Of a stretch of DNA of 64,000 nucleotides, positions 19,232 through 29,420 are shown one piece after another. The notes under the pieces are model-generated. The model was not told the origin of the DNA. It ran no database searches and saw nothing but the letters and a program-made list of their open reading frames with translations. The position numbers were made by a program, and so were the translations under genes. How positions within the stretch are numbered: the first letter of the stretch is position 1; each line of letters begins with the position of its first letter. This stretch comes from Chrysophaeum taylorii (Eukaryota; Sar; Pelagophyceae; Pelagomonadales; Pelagomonadaceae): positions 1-64,000 of the forward strand of contig JAQMWT010000650.1 in assembly GCA_029834535.1 (NCBI GenBank). The letters run 5' to 3'.

Positions 19232-20783
19232 GTTTCTTAGCCTCGCTCGGCGCCGACTTCTTTGGGACGTTTAGTCCCATGGCGACGATGACTGCTATAC
19301 GTGTCATCCTTGCCATTGCTGCTTACAAGAACCTCCCCGTGTACCACGCCGACGTGCCCAACGCGTTCGTCCAGTCCGACATCGACGCGCACGTCTACGT
19401 CCAGCTTCCCGATGGCATCAAGTTTTTTGATCCTCAAGACGACAAATATCGTGGTCGCCGCTTACCCAAGTTGCTTAAGTCTCTCTACGGACTCAGGCAA
19501 TCTCCCTGTCTCTGGAACGAGGAGATCGACAGCTTCTTTTGGAGTCTTGGGTACAATCGAATACATGCGGACACGTGTTTATATGTTCGCACCTCTACTC
19601 ACGCTCGATTCTTAATCTGTAGCCTATATTTGGACGATATCGTCATAGTTGCTAACGACGATACCCTGCGCACAGAGCCCCAATATGGCCTACACAAACG
19701 TTTCTCCGTGTAACAATTCGAACCAGTCCACACACTCCTGGGAATGCGCGTCTGCAGAACGTCGGATGGATCGGTATCTTTAGACGTCCAAGCCAAACTC
19801 GATTCTCTGTTCGACGATCACCCTATCCTGAAAACTCTCACCCCTTTGAAGTATCCTATGTCATCAACGTTTACCTACAAAGATGGCTCTCCTTCTACTG
19901 ACGTGGAAATCTACATCCACAACCACTTCGCTACACTACTTGGCAAATTGGTATTTATGCAAGTCGCCTGCCGCCCAGACTTATCTCAAGCTCTAGGACG
20001 TTGTTCCAGAGGTATGCACTCTCCTACTTATGTGCATGTTCAGGTGCCCTGCCACCTCCTAAGGTACATCAGCAAACCAGAAAACAGAGCTATTCGTCTT
20101 TGGTTTCACCCTAAAGGCAACGCTATCGAAAATCACCTGCGCATCATCTCCGCTAATCGAGTTGACTTATCGACCATAGTCGACTATCAGGATAAAGATG
20201 TTGCTACTGGCAAGTTCGACCCCCTGGTTGCTATGGTAGATGCTGACAATGCTCCTTCACTTGAACAGGAAGATAGGAAGTCCACTACTGGCTTTGTCTT
20301 CTACTTGTTCAACTGTCTCATCGCTTGGAAAAGCAAATTACAACCTATCGTCTCGTGTTCTACCCACGAAGCTCGTTGCACTAAGCATTTGCGCTGACGA
20401 AGCAGTCTGGCTCCGTAAACTACTTCTTGAGCTCTCGTTTGTGATTAATCCAACATTATACATCAACACGCAAGCTGATCCTCCATCCGATTTTGATGCA
20501 GACGACAATCCTATTGCAGAGAATATGCGCTTCATTAGGAGCCTACCTCTTTTGTATGACTGCCGCTGTCCACACTTCCAATAACCCTGACGGCTCTTCT
20601 CGTAGCAAAGCCCTGTCTACACGATGGTTCAAAATTCGCGAGTACGTCGCATTGCAAAAGATTCGCGTCCATCATGTTCCTGGCAAATTAAATGTTGCTG
20701 ATGGCTTTACAAAACCCCTTGCAGCCGACTTTGCTACGTTTCGCTCTCTTCTAGGTATGCATCATGCTACTGATTCAGACCAA
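19232..20783 (+). pseudogene. Copia-2 reverse transcriptase and RNase H, broken
   Basis: The reverse transcriptase retains YHADVPNAFVQSD, SLYGLRQSPCLWN and LYLDDIVIVAND, then an in-frame TAA at 19711-19713 followed by continuation in the same frame (LLGMRV, LGKLVFMQVACRPD). RNase H is recognisable: VAMVDADNAP, DRKSTTGFVFYL, SCSTHEA, then after frame changes at about 20390 and 20540 the end VHHVPGKLNVADGFTKPLA. This provides the RNase H that copia-1 lacks. Not functional as read. Confidence 0.85.
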
Positions 20784-20790
20784 GACAAGA

Positions 20791-21152
20791 CTAACTAACT
20801 AACTTCAGACCTCTCCCGAGCATGGGAGCCAGGCCGGACCGACAGGTGCCAGTCCGGAATCACGGGCCTGTAGACGAGGAGCGCCGAAAGGTCGGTCGGC
20901 GGAGAGTGACCATCAAGCTTGTCGCCATGCGACGAGGAGACCGCGATGTGACTGACAACCAACTCGTCGATAACCTTCCGTCTTCGCCCCCCGGCCATAC
21001 CCCGTCCCACTGCGAACGTTCCGGCTGCCAACCGGCCCGCCCGGGAGGCGAATAGGTGCCAACCTACGCCGGGAGGGCGGATGCCCTCGCAAGGCTCAGG
21101 ATTCATGAGGCACCGTCCTCCATCGCAACCGCAGTCGGCGATCAGGGTAAGG
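20791..21152 (-). mobile_element. SINE-like retroposon copy 3
   Basis: Full-length copy with the (CTAA)n tail on the left and CAGGGTAAG on the right. The 7-bp direct repeat GACAAGA flanks it (20784-20790 and 21153-21159). It lies between RNase H and ORF3 of copia-2. When it is ignored, the RNase H frame continues into the recurrent motif at 21180-21200. Confidence 0.72.
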
Positions 21153-21179
21153 GACAAGAACCAATCACTAACCCTGGCG

Positions 21180-23108
21180 ACCGCATTGTCGTTAAACTAG
21201 CCCTCATTTTTTTGCCACTGCCATTACTCGTACGTCGCCGATGCAGCATCAGCCCTGGCGAAGCTTTCCACGAGGAGTCACGCCCGCTCGTCGCGACCCT
21301 CCTCGCACGCTTGCTCCTGTGGAGTCTTCTGTCAACACTCCCCCTAGTCGCAGGAAGCCGAACCGCGAGGACATTACACGGTTACTGTCTACCTCCGCCT
21401 CTGCGATGCGTGCTGACTCAAGCTCACCAACTACACTCGCTGACGCCATCAACTTTAATAACAACCATTTAGAGCAAGGTCTACCTGTTGCAGACGAAAA
21501 GCTTCGTCCACCTCTAACCAACATTCTTTCCTCCTTTCTGCGCACCGATTTACAGGATGCAATTGACTCTGTGTGCGCATCACAGGATCATATAGACCAC
21601 CAGGTCTATATGGAGTTATGAAACGTTGTTTCCATTCGCACGCCTGTTATCTTACCCTTACCGTCCGCTCCCTTCATCCACGCTACCTTCTGCTATCGTG
21701 GTGCGAATAAAGATACACAGCAAGTTTCCATTCATTGTTTGCAGTGTCTCGACAAAGAAGGAAAGCCACATCAAAATTGTGTCACAGTTTACAAGAAGAA
21801 GATGGATGAAATTCCCGCCAGTGTTCTTGAACACTTAGCCAGTGCTATGCACGTCGGGAATGCATTCATACCTATCTCTGCCTCAACTCTTTCCTTATGC
21901 TGCGCTTGCCATAGCACTACAAGCTTCATATTCTTCGCAAGGAATGCGTCTATTACGGCCTTCCCTTGTGAGTCACCTCCGGCTGGTCATCTACGTGCTA
22001 CCATCCGCCGCGTTTGTTTCCTTCCTTCGGATATCCAAGCGCTGCTGCAAGAAATATCGAAACAACACACTTTACCTACCGACATTATTATGCCGTCTAT
22101 GCTTGTTACCGATCCTGACCAAACTCCTTATCCATCTGACTTGAAATACCTGTCCAGATTACATCTGGTGCATTTGTCGTTTATCGTGACGGTTGTGCGT
22201 ACACATGCGAAGAAACAATCGATTATCAAGACAACTGCTTACAAGCCATTTGTACGAGTGATTTCTCGCTCCCTCATTCGACACATTGCCGACTACAATT
22301 CACTTGTTGATGAAGAAAAGCCACCTTCGGTCTTTGAAGAGATTCAATCCGCTACTACGCTCACCGAGGCTGAACGCAAAGACTTTGCAAAACTGCTATC
22401 CTCCAAATACCATCAGCTTTATGCTGAACTTACCGCTGCGACCGAAACGTTGTTAAACTACCCGCCAACGGACCTACTGCCCCGGCACCAGCTACAACCT
22501 CCTCCTCAGACGTCGACATCTTATCATCCCACGTAAGGCGTCTTACACAGCAGGCTGAGACGCTTCAGATCTCACTTGACCAGCACACTCGACGACTTCA
22601 CGCCTTAACAACCGAGAATGCCGAACTACGATCTGACTTGCATAATGCTGTCACAAATATTAGTGACATGGAGAATCGGCTATTCCCAGCCACTCCCAAC
22701 ACCAATATTCGGCCGGTGACTCTATTCAAAGTGTGCGAGCTACTCAACAGGCTCACTCTCGCTCTGAATGACCGACATGACGTAATGTTTGGATTGCCCG
22801 ATGATGCTCTCATTCAACTCAGAAATGAGATAATTCGCACGACGCATCATCCATCCTTGCAACAAACTGAGTCACTTCAAGACCCTTTTACTACTCCTCA
22901 ATTCATTGAGGATCACCTCGATGAACTGCAATTGAGCAGTCTCATCCCACAGATCTTGAATCAACTACTCGCTCTTACTCACCGAATTATACCTCAACAT
23001 TATTCCGCAAAGAGCGTCAGTCCTTCTTCTGAACATCCTGAGGATGATGACGCTCCCGCTATATGTGAGATCCCTGAGGATCAAGCAATCTCCTCACGTC
23101 AACGTTGA
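21180..23108 (+). pseudogene. Copia-2 ORF3: Cys-pair and coiled-coil ORF, frameshifted
   Basis: The segment starts at a motif copy whose Tyr codon has become TAG (ACC GCA TTG TCG TTA AAC TAG). Frames 21241-21621, 21739-22536 and 22638-23108 together cover an N-terminal region, a possible zinc-binding stretch (HCLQCLDKEG and later LSLCCACHS), a helical block (LHLVHLSFIVTVVRTHAKK) matching copia-1 ORF3, a second motif copy TETLLNY (22441-22461), and the coiled-coil region leading to ENRLFPATPNTNI. The acidic tail (HPEDDDAP) is also shared. This copy shows the N-terminal part lost from copia-1. Function unknown. Confidence 0.6.
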
Positions 23109-23338
23109 CTTCTACCTCACATTCGCTTCCTTCTTTCAAAGCTTCTCTCGCCAGAAGCATTCAGAGTGTTACCTCTCTGACCAAGTCCAAGTCCGGACAC
23201 CTTCGTGTCTGATGATGAACCTGTTGTGCCACTTTATGTGACCTCTGAGGTGAACTTCTTCTTCATCCCGATCTCGTCCTTCTTATCACATTTCTCAAGA
23301 GACATCATGTTGCTCTGCCGGTTGACATCTCGAAGAGG

Positions 23339-23651
23339 TGCAGAGAAATCTGCTAACTCCTACCCTTATTCCGTCCGTTGAGAACGCGATCTCTTCCTTA
23401 CCCTTCACCTTCCCTTTCGCACAATCTATTAGTCCTCGGAATTGTGCTCTAGCTCATCATCATGGATTAGCGCGTCCCGTAGGGATGTAGGACCACATGT
23501 TAACCTAGGTGTGTTTCTATGTATCGTCTGTCGTGTGCTGAGGCTAGGGGAACCTAACCTTGTTCCCTGAACTCTACCCTGCCAGACTCACACGTTGAGA
23601 CGGGATGGTCCTTCAGTGACTTAATACCACTGCCCTGCGGAATACTCTGCA
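23339..23651 (+). repeat. Copia-2 3' LTR
   Basis: 313-bp LTR preceded by the purine tract CTCGAAGAGG (23329-23338). It matches 18918-19231 with moderate divergence. The 230 bases between the end of ORF3 and this LTR hold no recognisable gene. Confidence 0.82.
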
Positions 23652-24047
23652 AACTACCTAACTAACTTCAGACCTCGCCCGAGGCATGGGAGCCAGGCCG
23701 GACCGGCAGGAGCCGGTACGGAATCACAGAGGAAAATCACGCAGTTGGGGCAGAGGCGAGGGACGAGGACGGACTTGTTGATGGTGGACCGCCACTGCGC
23801 GCGGTCTTGTGCGAGGTCGTGCAAAAGCGTCGCAGGCCGCGGACGTGTTGGTCCACGAACAATCGACCTGTCCGTCGCGTTCTGCCCAACCGAGCGAACC
23901 CCATCCCAGCGCGGACTTCCCGGGTGCTAACCGGCCAGCTCGGAAGGCTAGCAGGCACCGTCTCACTCCGGGATGGCCGGGGCCGCCGCAGGGAGCAAGC
24001 GTGTTAGGCGCCGTCCTCCATCGCAACCAACGGCTGGCGATCGCAGG
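23652..24047 (-). mobile_element. SINE-like retroposon variant with a different core
   Basis: The left end (CTAACTAACTTCAGACCTC, then about 60 bases) and the right end (GCGCCGTCCTCCATCGCAACC...GGCGATC) match the retroposon family, but the roughly 280-bp core is different apart from short blocks. It looks like a diverged or recombinant subfamily. It starts at the very edge of the copia-2 LTR and no clear target duplication is seen. Confidence 0.55.
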
Positions 24048-24093
24048 GTTTACTCTGCAAAACCAAAGGGATATCCCCTCGGTTAAACTTTCT

Positions 24094-24658
24094 TGTGGCG
24101 GCTTCTCCGGATTAGCCTATTTGGACCATACACTTCTCGCTACATAAAGCTGTAGTAACCGCCACAGGCGCCCCCTTTTTAAGAAAGGGCGCCGACCCCG
24201 GCGGTATATTCTCTGATTCGATCGCTCGCCATAGGCGCTACCATGGCGCCGCCTCGGCGTAAATTTGAAGGCTGTTTCGTCCCGGCCAGAAACGTATTCC
24301 TCGCGGACGTTTTCGTCAACGCTTGACGGTCTGGACACGGGGGAACAGTAAGAAAATCGAGACATATAAGTCAGGGGTAGATTTGAACCAGGGACCATGA
24401 GTTCGGTCGCGAATCCTCCGCCATCTATAGCGGTATAAAAGTGTGTATGGGCGGCTTCTCCGGATTAGCCTATTTGAGGATCGGCTGTTGCTTTATGATC
24501 AAAGTATATTGAAACACAGAAATCAGGGTGACGCATGTCACGGAAAAGGAAGATGATGTCATAGAGAACACTGACATCATCAGAACGGAGTAGGGTGCCC
24601 CTGATAAGGGGGGCCCTAGAAGAGGGGTAAGCCTTAGGAGGCGGGAGTTGCCGCCACA
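24094..24658 (-). repeat. Degenerate gypsy LTR pair
   Basis: 24094-24166 is a 73-bp remnant starting TGTGGCGGCTTCTCC and ending CCGCCACA. 24450-24658 shares its first 30 bases and then the LTR body found at 2532-2697, also ending CCGCCACA. A hairpin-forming purine/pyrimidine tract (GGCGCCC...GGGCGCC, 24167-24192) adjoins the first piece like a polypurine tract. The 280 bases between contain GGTTCAAATC, reminiscent of a tRNA T-arm, but no cloverleaf could be folded. Confidence 0.45.
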
Positions 24659-25064
24659 CTTCTCTTCGAGAGGGCTAGTTTTCAACCAAAGGATTACCAG
24701 TAATGGGATTTAACTTTGGCGCCCCCCCCCGAAAATTGGCCGGCACTTGGCGCGCTCTCCTCTTCAGCATAATGAAGCCTCGGTCGGGGCTCCCGATCGG
24801 CGCCCTGACCCTCATCATCTATAGCGATTTTCACGCCGAACCCAAATTTCATGATATGGTGACAGCAGCTAGAAATCGCAAATGCGCCCCCCCACGGGGT
24901 GGGTCTGGGCTCGATCGACGCCCTGTTCGACCCTCTCAGAGGCTGGGCGCCTGGATGCGCTCGAGTGCGCAGGGGGGGGGCGATAAATTGTCGGGCGGAC
25001 ATCTTGGGGCTATGCTCGAATTCGCTTGTACCTGTGGCCTGCACTAGTCACCCAATAGTAGGTG
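24659..25064. other. Intergenic, nothing recognised
   Basis: About 400 bases with homopolymer G/C runs (24722-24730, 24971-24979). No credible gene or known repeat. Confidence 0.4.
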
Positions 25065-25072
25065 CTTGGTGT

Positions 25073-26534
25073 TATTGAACAGCTTAAAACGTTTTTTATA
25101 ACGGGCCAAAATATAATTTCGTTTTATATCGATATTATTTTAATATTATATCGTTTCGTTTGTATTTTTTCGATTTTCGCTTTGAAAACCCTCTCAACGC
25201 GTCAGTACTTGGTTGTCCAGTACTTTTGAGGGGCGGATGCGTCGATGGCGCCGAAGGTAGGTCGCAAAAAGAGCATCGTCTCGGACTACGTCGTCAAGGG
25301 ACCTACGAATTCCGAGAATCAAACGACCAATTCTTGTGCGGCGCATGGCTGCACCTATTCGAAGGAGACGCAGACATGGACGGCGTCGTACTGGGCGGAT
25401 CATATTGTTGGGTGCAAGTTTAATACTGATGAGGTCAAAATCGCCGTCGCCAAGTCCACCAGTACGACGAAGACGCGGGCCTTTTTGAGCACTATAGAGA
25501 AGATGGCCACGCAAATGGTGACATGCGCCATGTCTGAATCGATCCCCTCTAAGCGAACAGCCGAGTCTGAGCCAGCCGCGAGCAGTAAGAGTAAGCAGGC
25601 CCGGGTCACTGGCTGCTTTGACCGTTGTGGCGACGCGCGTGCACAGCGCATCACCGCGACGATCACCAAGTTCGTTGTCGGATGCGCTCTCCCGTTCTCC
25701 ATCGCGGCAGGTTGGTCTCCTGGACTCGCTGCATATCTTCGCCTGGCTGGTAGACCCATTCACAACGCCAACGTATGATGAGCTTCTTAATGTGACAGAC
25801 TGGGAAGACCACGGCATCAAGATAATCAAGCGGTTCTACCCAGACTCTACTGATCGCGAGGTGGCCTTCACCGAGCTCAAGCAGATTGTTCTCCGCCGGG
25901 GCCAGTGGGGCGTGCTCATTGAACGCAAGCAGTCCCTCATCAAACCGCCCGCCGACATGCGACTCAAGATGTCCACCGAGCGCGAGATCTTCAAGCAGTC
26001 GCGGATGATGTCCGTCGCCGACGACTGGCGACTCACCGGCATCATGCAATTCCCAAAGATCACCCGCATCGCCATCCGCATCGACGAGATGACTGTCCAG
26101 TCTGCCGACGTCGAGCGAGTCTGCAAGACCCACAAGCTCATCCTCACCAAGACGCGCAACCGCATCTACACCCTCACCTTCCATCGCCTTCTCTTTACCT
26201 ATGTCAACCTCCGCCTCCTCAACAAGTGCACTGAGGAGCTCGGCGACTTCCTCATGCAGACGCTGAGCAACTGCCACGACAAGGACGAGCCCCCTCTCGA
26301 GGCCGGGCGCTCCGACTACGAAGACCCAGCCGCAGTCGCCGATGACGCCTCCTTCGTCGCCGCAGTGCTCGACGACGAGAGCATTTCCGAGATCTAAAGT
26401 TCGGCTGTTGGCTGTTGGTTTGTCTAATTTAGTATAGGCGTTTTTTATTTTAAAATGGCATCTATATAATATCAATATAAAACGAAAAAAAACGATATTA
26501 TATTTTTGGTAATATTATATAGCGCTGTTCAATA
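25073..26534 (+). mobile_element. Non-autonomous hAT transposon with 8-bp target duplication
   Basis: The terminal inverted repeat starts TATTGAACAGC at both ends, and AT-rich subterminal blocks (CCAAAA(A)TATAAT, TCGTTTTATAT) are also inverted. Flanks are CTTGGTGT (25065-25072) and CTTGCTGT (26535-26542), an 8-bp duplication with one mismatch, the length expected for hAT. The 1462-bp element carries only the two ends of a transposase gene. It sits 64 bp upstream of the start codon of the TPR-GNAT gene. Confidence 0.85.
25245..26397 (+). pseudogene. hAT transposase with the catalytic core deleted
   Basis: The N-terminal frame has a BED-type zinc finger layout (AAHGCTYSKE..., ADHIVGCKF) and the hAT block KFVVGCALPFSI. 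After a one-base frame change near 25710 the text continues WLVDPFTTPTYDELL and then the C-terminal dimerisation region: WRLTGIMQFPKITRIAIR, QSADVERVCKTH, TKTRNRIYTL, NLRLLNKC. The RNase H-like DDE core (about 300-400 residues in full-length hAT) is absent. Both halves are otherwise open and stop is at 26397. A protein with DNA-binding and dimerisation parts only could act as a repressor, but the frameshift argues against it. Confidence 0.75.
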
Positions 26535-26606
26535 CTTGCTGTAGAGAAATGTTCTTTCGTCAACCACCGTGCTGACGACTTCCCACCACTAACTCGTATC
26601 GGTTGT

Positions 26607-27448
26607 ATGGATGATCACGGAGGGCTGAAGGAAATCGAGCTTGCAAAACGAGGTGTCGATGCTTTCGTTGACCGAGCCAATGAACTGCACCATCAAGGGC
26701 GCTATTCGGACGCTTTGAAGCAACTCGAGGTGCTTTGTATCGTGAATACAACTATTAATTATATGTTATACAGCGTGCACGAAGAATATGTGAAAAAAAG
26801 CTTGGCCCGTTACACAACAGTACGGTGAAAGTTCTTTTCATTTTGAGTTCGATGCGTGATCCCGATGGATCTAAGCGTGGGCCGACGGATGCAAACTTGC
26901 ATTTTGTATCATTTGATTCCAGTGCGACTGACGTGACGAATCGAGGGTATTTTGAGTTGGTGCGAATCGTACGTCGAAGAATATTCGTCGATGAGCTTGG
27001 CGTCCAGCAAGAAATTGAATTTGATGAATTTGATTCGTGTTCGCGACACATTTTAGGACTTCTTGGTGATGCCCCTATCAGCTATGCGCGATGGCATTTT
27101 GATGGCGCCATTGCGATTGTCGATCGTTTGTGCACTCTACAAGGATACCGAAACCGAAACGTAGCGCGTCAGTGCCTGGAAAACGTGGTGCATGATGTGA
27201 TCACATCTGTGACACATCTTAAGACATCCCTTCATTGTCTCGTCTTGTTAGTGCCGAAACAAGAGAGCTTGTTGCAGCGTAAACTTGCGGATGCCAAGTT
27301 TTTCCCAGTAGCGGAATACACAGCGCACCACATTCCGTCAGTTCAAATGTGTCTGTCGGCATCATCGCTAAGGTCATATATTCCATCATTTCACCAAGTT
27401 GTTCATGATCCTAGTTCTCACAGTGTTGCTTGTCTAAATCAGAAGTGA
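26607..27448 (+). CDS. TPR-GNAT N-acetyltransferase, two exons
   Basis: Exon 1 is 26607-26729 and exon 2 is 26774-27448, 265 residues in total. Splicing brings the frames together and completes a tetratricopeptide-like repeat (ANELHHQGRYSDALKQLE joined to RARRICEKKLGPLHNS), which strongly supports the intron. A GNAT domain follows: RRRIFVDELGVQQEIEFDEFD (entry strand and acidic loop), PISYARWH, the acetyl-CoA-binding region as LCTLQGYRNRNVARQCLENV in place of the usual R/QxxGxG/A, and the C-terminal LQRKLADAKFFPVAEYTAHH resembling the 'FYekLGF...ge' end. The family transfers acetyl groups from acetyl-CoA to amines; the substrate is unknown. The degenerate P-loop (YRNRNV) may weaken cofactor binding. 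It is the only gene here unlike transposon sequence. Confidence 0.72.
26730..26773 (+). other. 44-nt intron of the TPR-GNAT gene
   Basis: It starts GTGCTTTG and ends TTATACAG, is AT-rich in a less AT-rich context and contains CTATTAAT as a possible branch site. Removing it joins codon boundary to codon boundary (26729/26774) and restores the TPR consensus. Confidence 0.7.
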
Positions 27449-28633
27449 GCGCATGAATCCCACCAATTCGGCGTGTAGAGACCGGAACGAGCACTAATGG
27501 GACAAGGAATGTATGGAAGTCAATGAGGCAATCAAGCAATCATTGCTCGCAAAGTGTCACATGTGCGAATATCGCGTTCGCATTTTGCATGGCATGAGTT
27601 CAGCTAAGATGGGGTGGTCACACTTTTAGACGAACTCGGCGCTTGACCGTGTCGCAAGTTCAACCTGGGCGCGCCTTAAAGTCCGCACATCTGTGGGTGC
27701 TTTCTTAGTGTGGAGCCAGAGGGGTGCATTAGATGCCCCTGGCGATCTCACAATGACTGCAGCCAGCTATGTGGCCGCTCTAAATAGCACTCCGCTTATG
27801 CTCCACCTGAGATCTCTCCATAGCTGTGAGGAGAACAACGATGAACAAAACTCAGGTCGGAGTGGGGGGGGAGCCGAGCGCAATTTAACCGGCTTTTCGT
27901 TGTGCACTTACATGGGCGATGGTTACGAAGAAAGGCCGACCGACCCCCCGGTCTAAAGGTCAATTAATGTGGGCGCGCTTGAATCGAGAACGTTGAACAA
28001 TCGGGCATTGAACAATCGGGCTCCTGCATCCAAGGGGTGCCTCAGACTGACGAAGGACAGCACCCAAGGGGTGCCTCAGACTGATGAAGGACAGCACGTG
28101 GTGTTGAATACAAGGGCGAACGAAGCAGACCGATTCATAGTTATAGGTCCGAATTTGCGCGCTGGAGCCACAGACGAGTCAGAGTGCCCGCGAATCGCGC
28201 TTCCTGGATTCACGCTATAACAGCGGAGACAGACGAGCGTAGTTCCTCGGAGTGGCGTAGTCCAGCGTGTTTAGGGATAATTGTGCTCGAAGGTGAATCG
28301 CTTTGGTTGCGGGTTGGGTTGAGCACTGCGAGCCGACGGTGGGGTTGTGCTCCGAAGGAGGCGCGCAGAGCGCAATTTCCCCTCTGGACTTTTAGTGGCT
28401 AGAGGGCGGTGAGAGGTGATGGCCGCGGGACAGACCAAGTGTATCGATGCCAAGATAGAATACTATTTGGCCTGGAGCACGGTCTTTTACTATGCCGAGC
28501 TAGAGAGACCAAATTGTGGCTGGGGGTTTTAATTAGTCGAAGTTAGGCCCGTACTGAGGCAGTCTGAGCAAAAGTGGGCCAACCCCCCCCCCCACAGTGA
28601 AATAGGCTCAATGGATTCTCCTTACAATTTAGA
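27449..28633. other. Intergenic region with a short tandem duplication
   Basis: No credible gene. A 34-bp unit (CAAGGGGTGCCTCAGACTGA...) is duplicated in tandem at 28031-28064 and 28065-28098 with one internal mismatch, and (A)TTGAACAATCGGGC is doubled just before it. The rest shows no recognised element. Confidence 0.5.
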
Positions 28634-28650
28634 CAAGTGCAGGCCAGTAA

Positions 28651-29024
28651 GCCTTTCCCTTACCCTGATCGCCGACTGCGGTTGCGATGGAGGACGGTGC
28701 CTCATGAATCCTGAGCCTTGCGAGGGCATCCGCCCTCCCGGCGTAGGTTGGCACCTATTCGCCTCCCGGGCGGGCCGGTTGGCAGCCGGAACGTTCGCAG
28801 TGGGACGGGGTATGGCCGGGGGGCGAAGACGGAAGGTTATCGACGAGTTGGTTGTCAGTCACATCGCGGTCTCCTCGTCGCATGGCGACAAGCTTGATGG
28901 TCACTCTCCGCCGACCGACCTTTCGGCGCTCCTCGTCTACAGGCCCGTGATTCCGGACTGGCTCCTGTCGGTCCGGCCTGGCTCCCATGCTCGGGAGAGG
29001 TCTGAAGTTAGTTAGTTAGTTAGT
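28651..29024 (+). mobile_element. SINE-like retroposon copy 4
   Basis: Full-length family member from CTTACCCTGATCGCCG to GAAGTTAGTTAGTTAGTTAG. It is inserted after CCAGTAAG of a Helitron-A terminus, and the interrupted Helitron sequence resumes at GCGCCGAATTTACTG. Target duplication not clear. Confidence 0.65.
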
Positions 29025-29129
29025 TTGCGCCGAATTTACTGGGGTTAGAGATTGGGACTAGGTGAACTTAACGGGAACAGGTGAACTTGCTGGGGTTAGA
29101 GATTGGGTCTAGGTGAACTTACTGGCCTG

Positions 29130-29420
29130 CTAACTAACTAACTAACTAACTTCAGACCTCTCCCGAGCATGGGAGCCAGGCCGGACCGACAGGAGCCAGT
29201 CCGGAATCACGGGCCTGTAGACGAGGGGCGCCGAAAGGTGGGTCGGCGGAGAGTGATCATCAAGCTTGTCGCAATGCGACGAGGAGACCGCGATGTGACT
29301 GACAACCAACTCGTCGATAACCTTCCGTCTGCGCCCCGCGGCCATACCCCGTCCCACTGCGAACGTTCCGGCTGCCAACCGGCCCGCCCGGGAGGCGAAT
29401 AGGTGCCAACCTACGCCGGG
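29130..29420 (-). mobile_element. SINE-like retroposon copy 5, 5'-truncated
   Basis: The (CTAA)5 tail is on the left, and the family sequence ends at CTACGCCGGG, short of the full 5' end. No duplication was recognised. It lies in the same Helitron unit as the previous copy, in opposite orientation. Confidence 0.65.

Larger units (their letters stand above)
18918..23651 (+). mobile_element. Copia-2: internally deleted plus-strand relative of copia-1
   Basis: LTRs at 18918-19231 and 23339-23651, each TGCAGAG...CTCTGCA or close to it. The 5' LTR is joined directly to the reverse transcriptase (the first codons match copia-1 LGADFFGTFSPMATMTAIRV), so primer site, Gag, protease, any methyltransferase and integrase are missing. 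RNase H and ORF3 are retained but carry stops and frameshifts, and a retroposon sits between them. The flanks (GGGGG left, AACTA right) do not form a target duplication. Confidence 0.82.

Noticed and set aside
24079-24092. CTCGGTTAAACTTT as another motif copy
   Set aside because: Only about nine bases match, no reading frame is supported, and it lies outside any retroelement ORF.
24365-24445. Possible tRNA gene around GGTTCAAATC on the minus strand
   Set aside because: The T-stem does not pair and no cloverleaf could be drawn. It lies inside gypsy LTR debris.
25663-26475. A 270-codon minus-strand frame across the hAT element
   Set aside because: It is the antisense of the clearly recognisable hAT C-terminal region and has no domain of its own.
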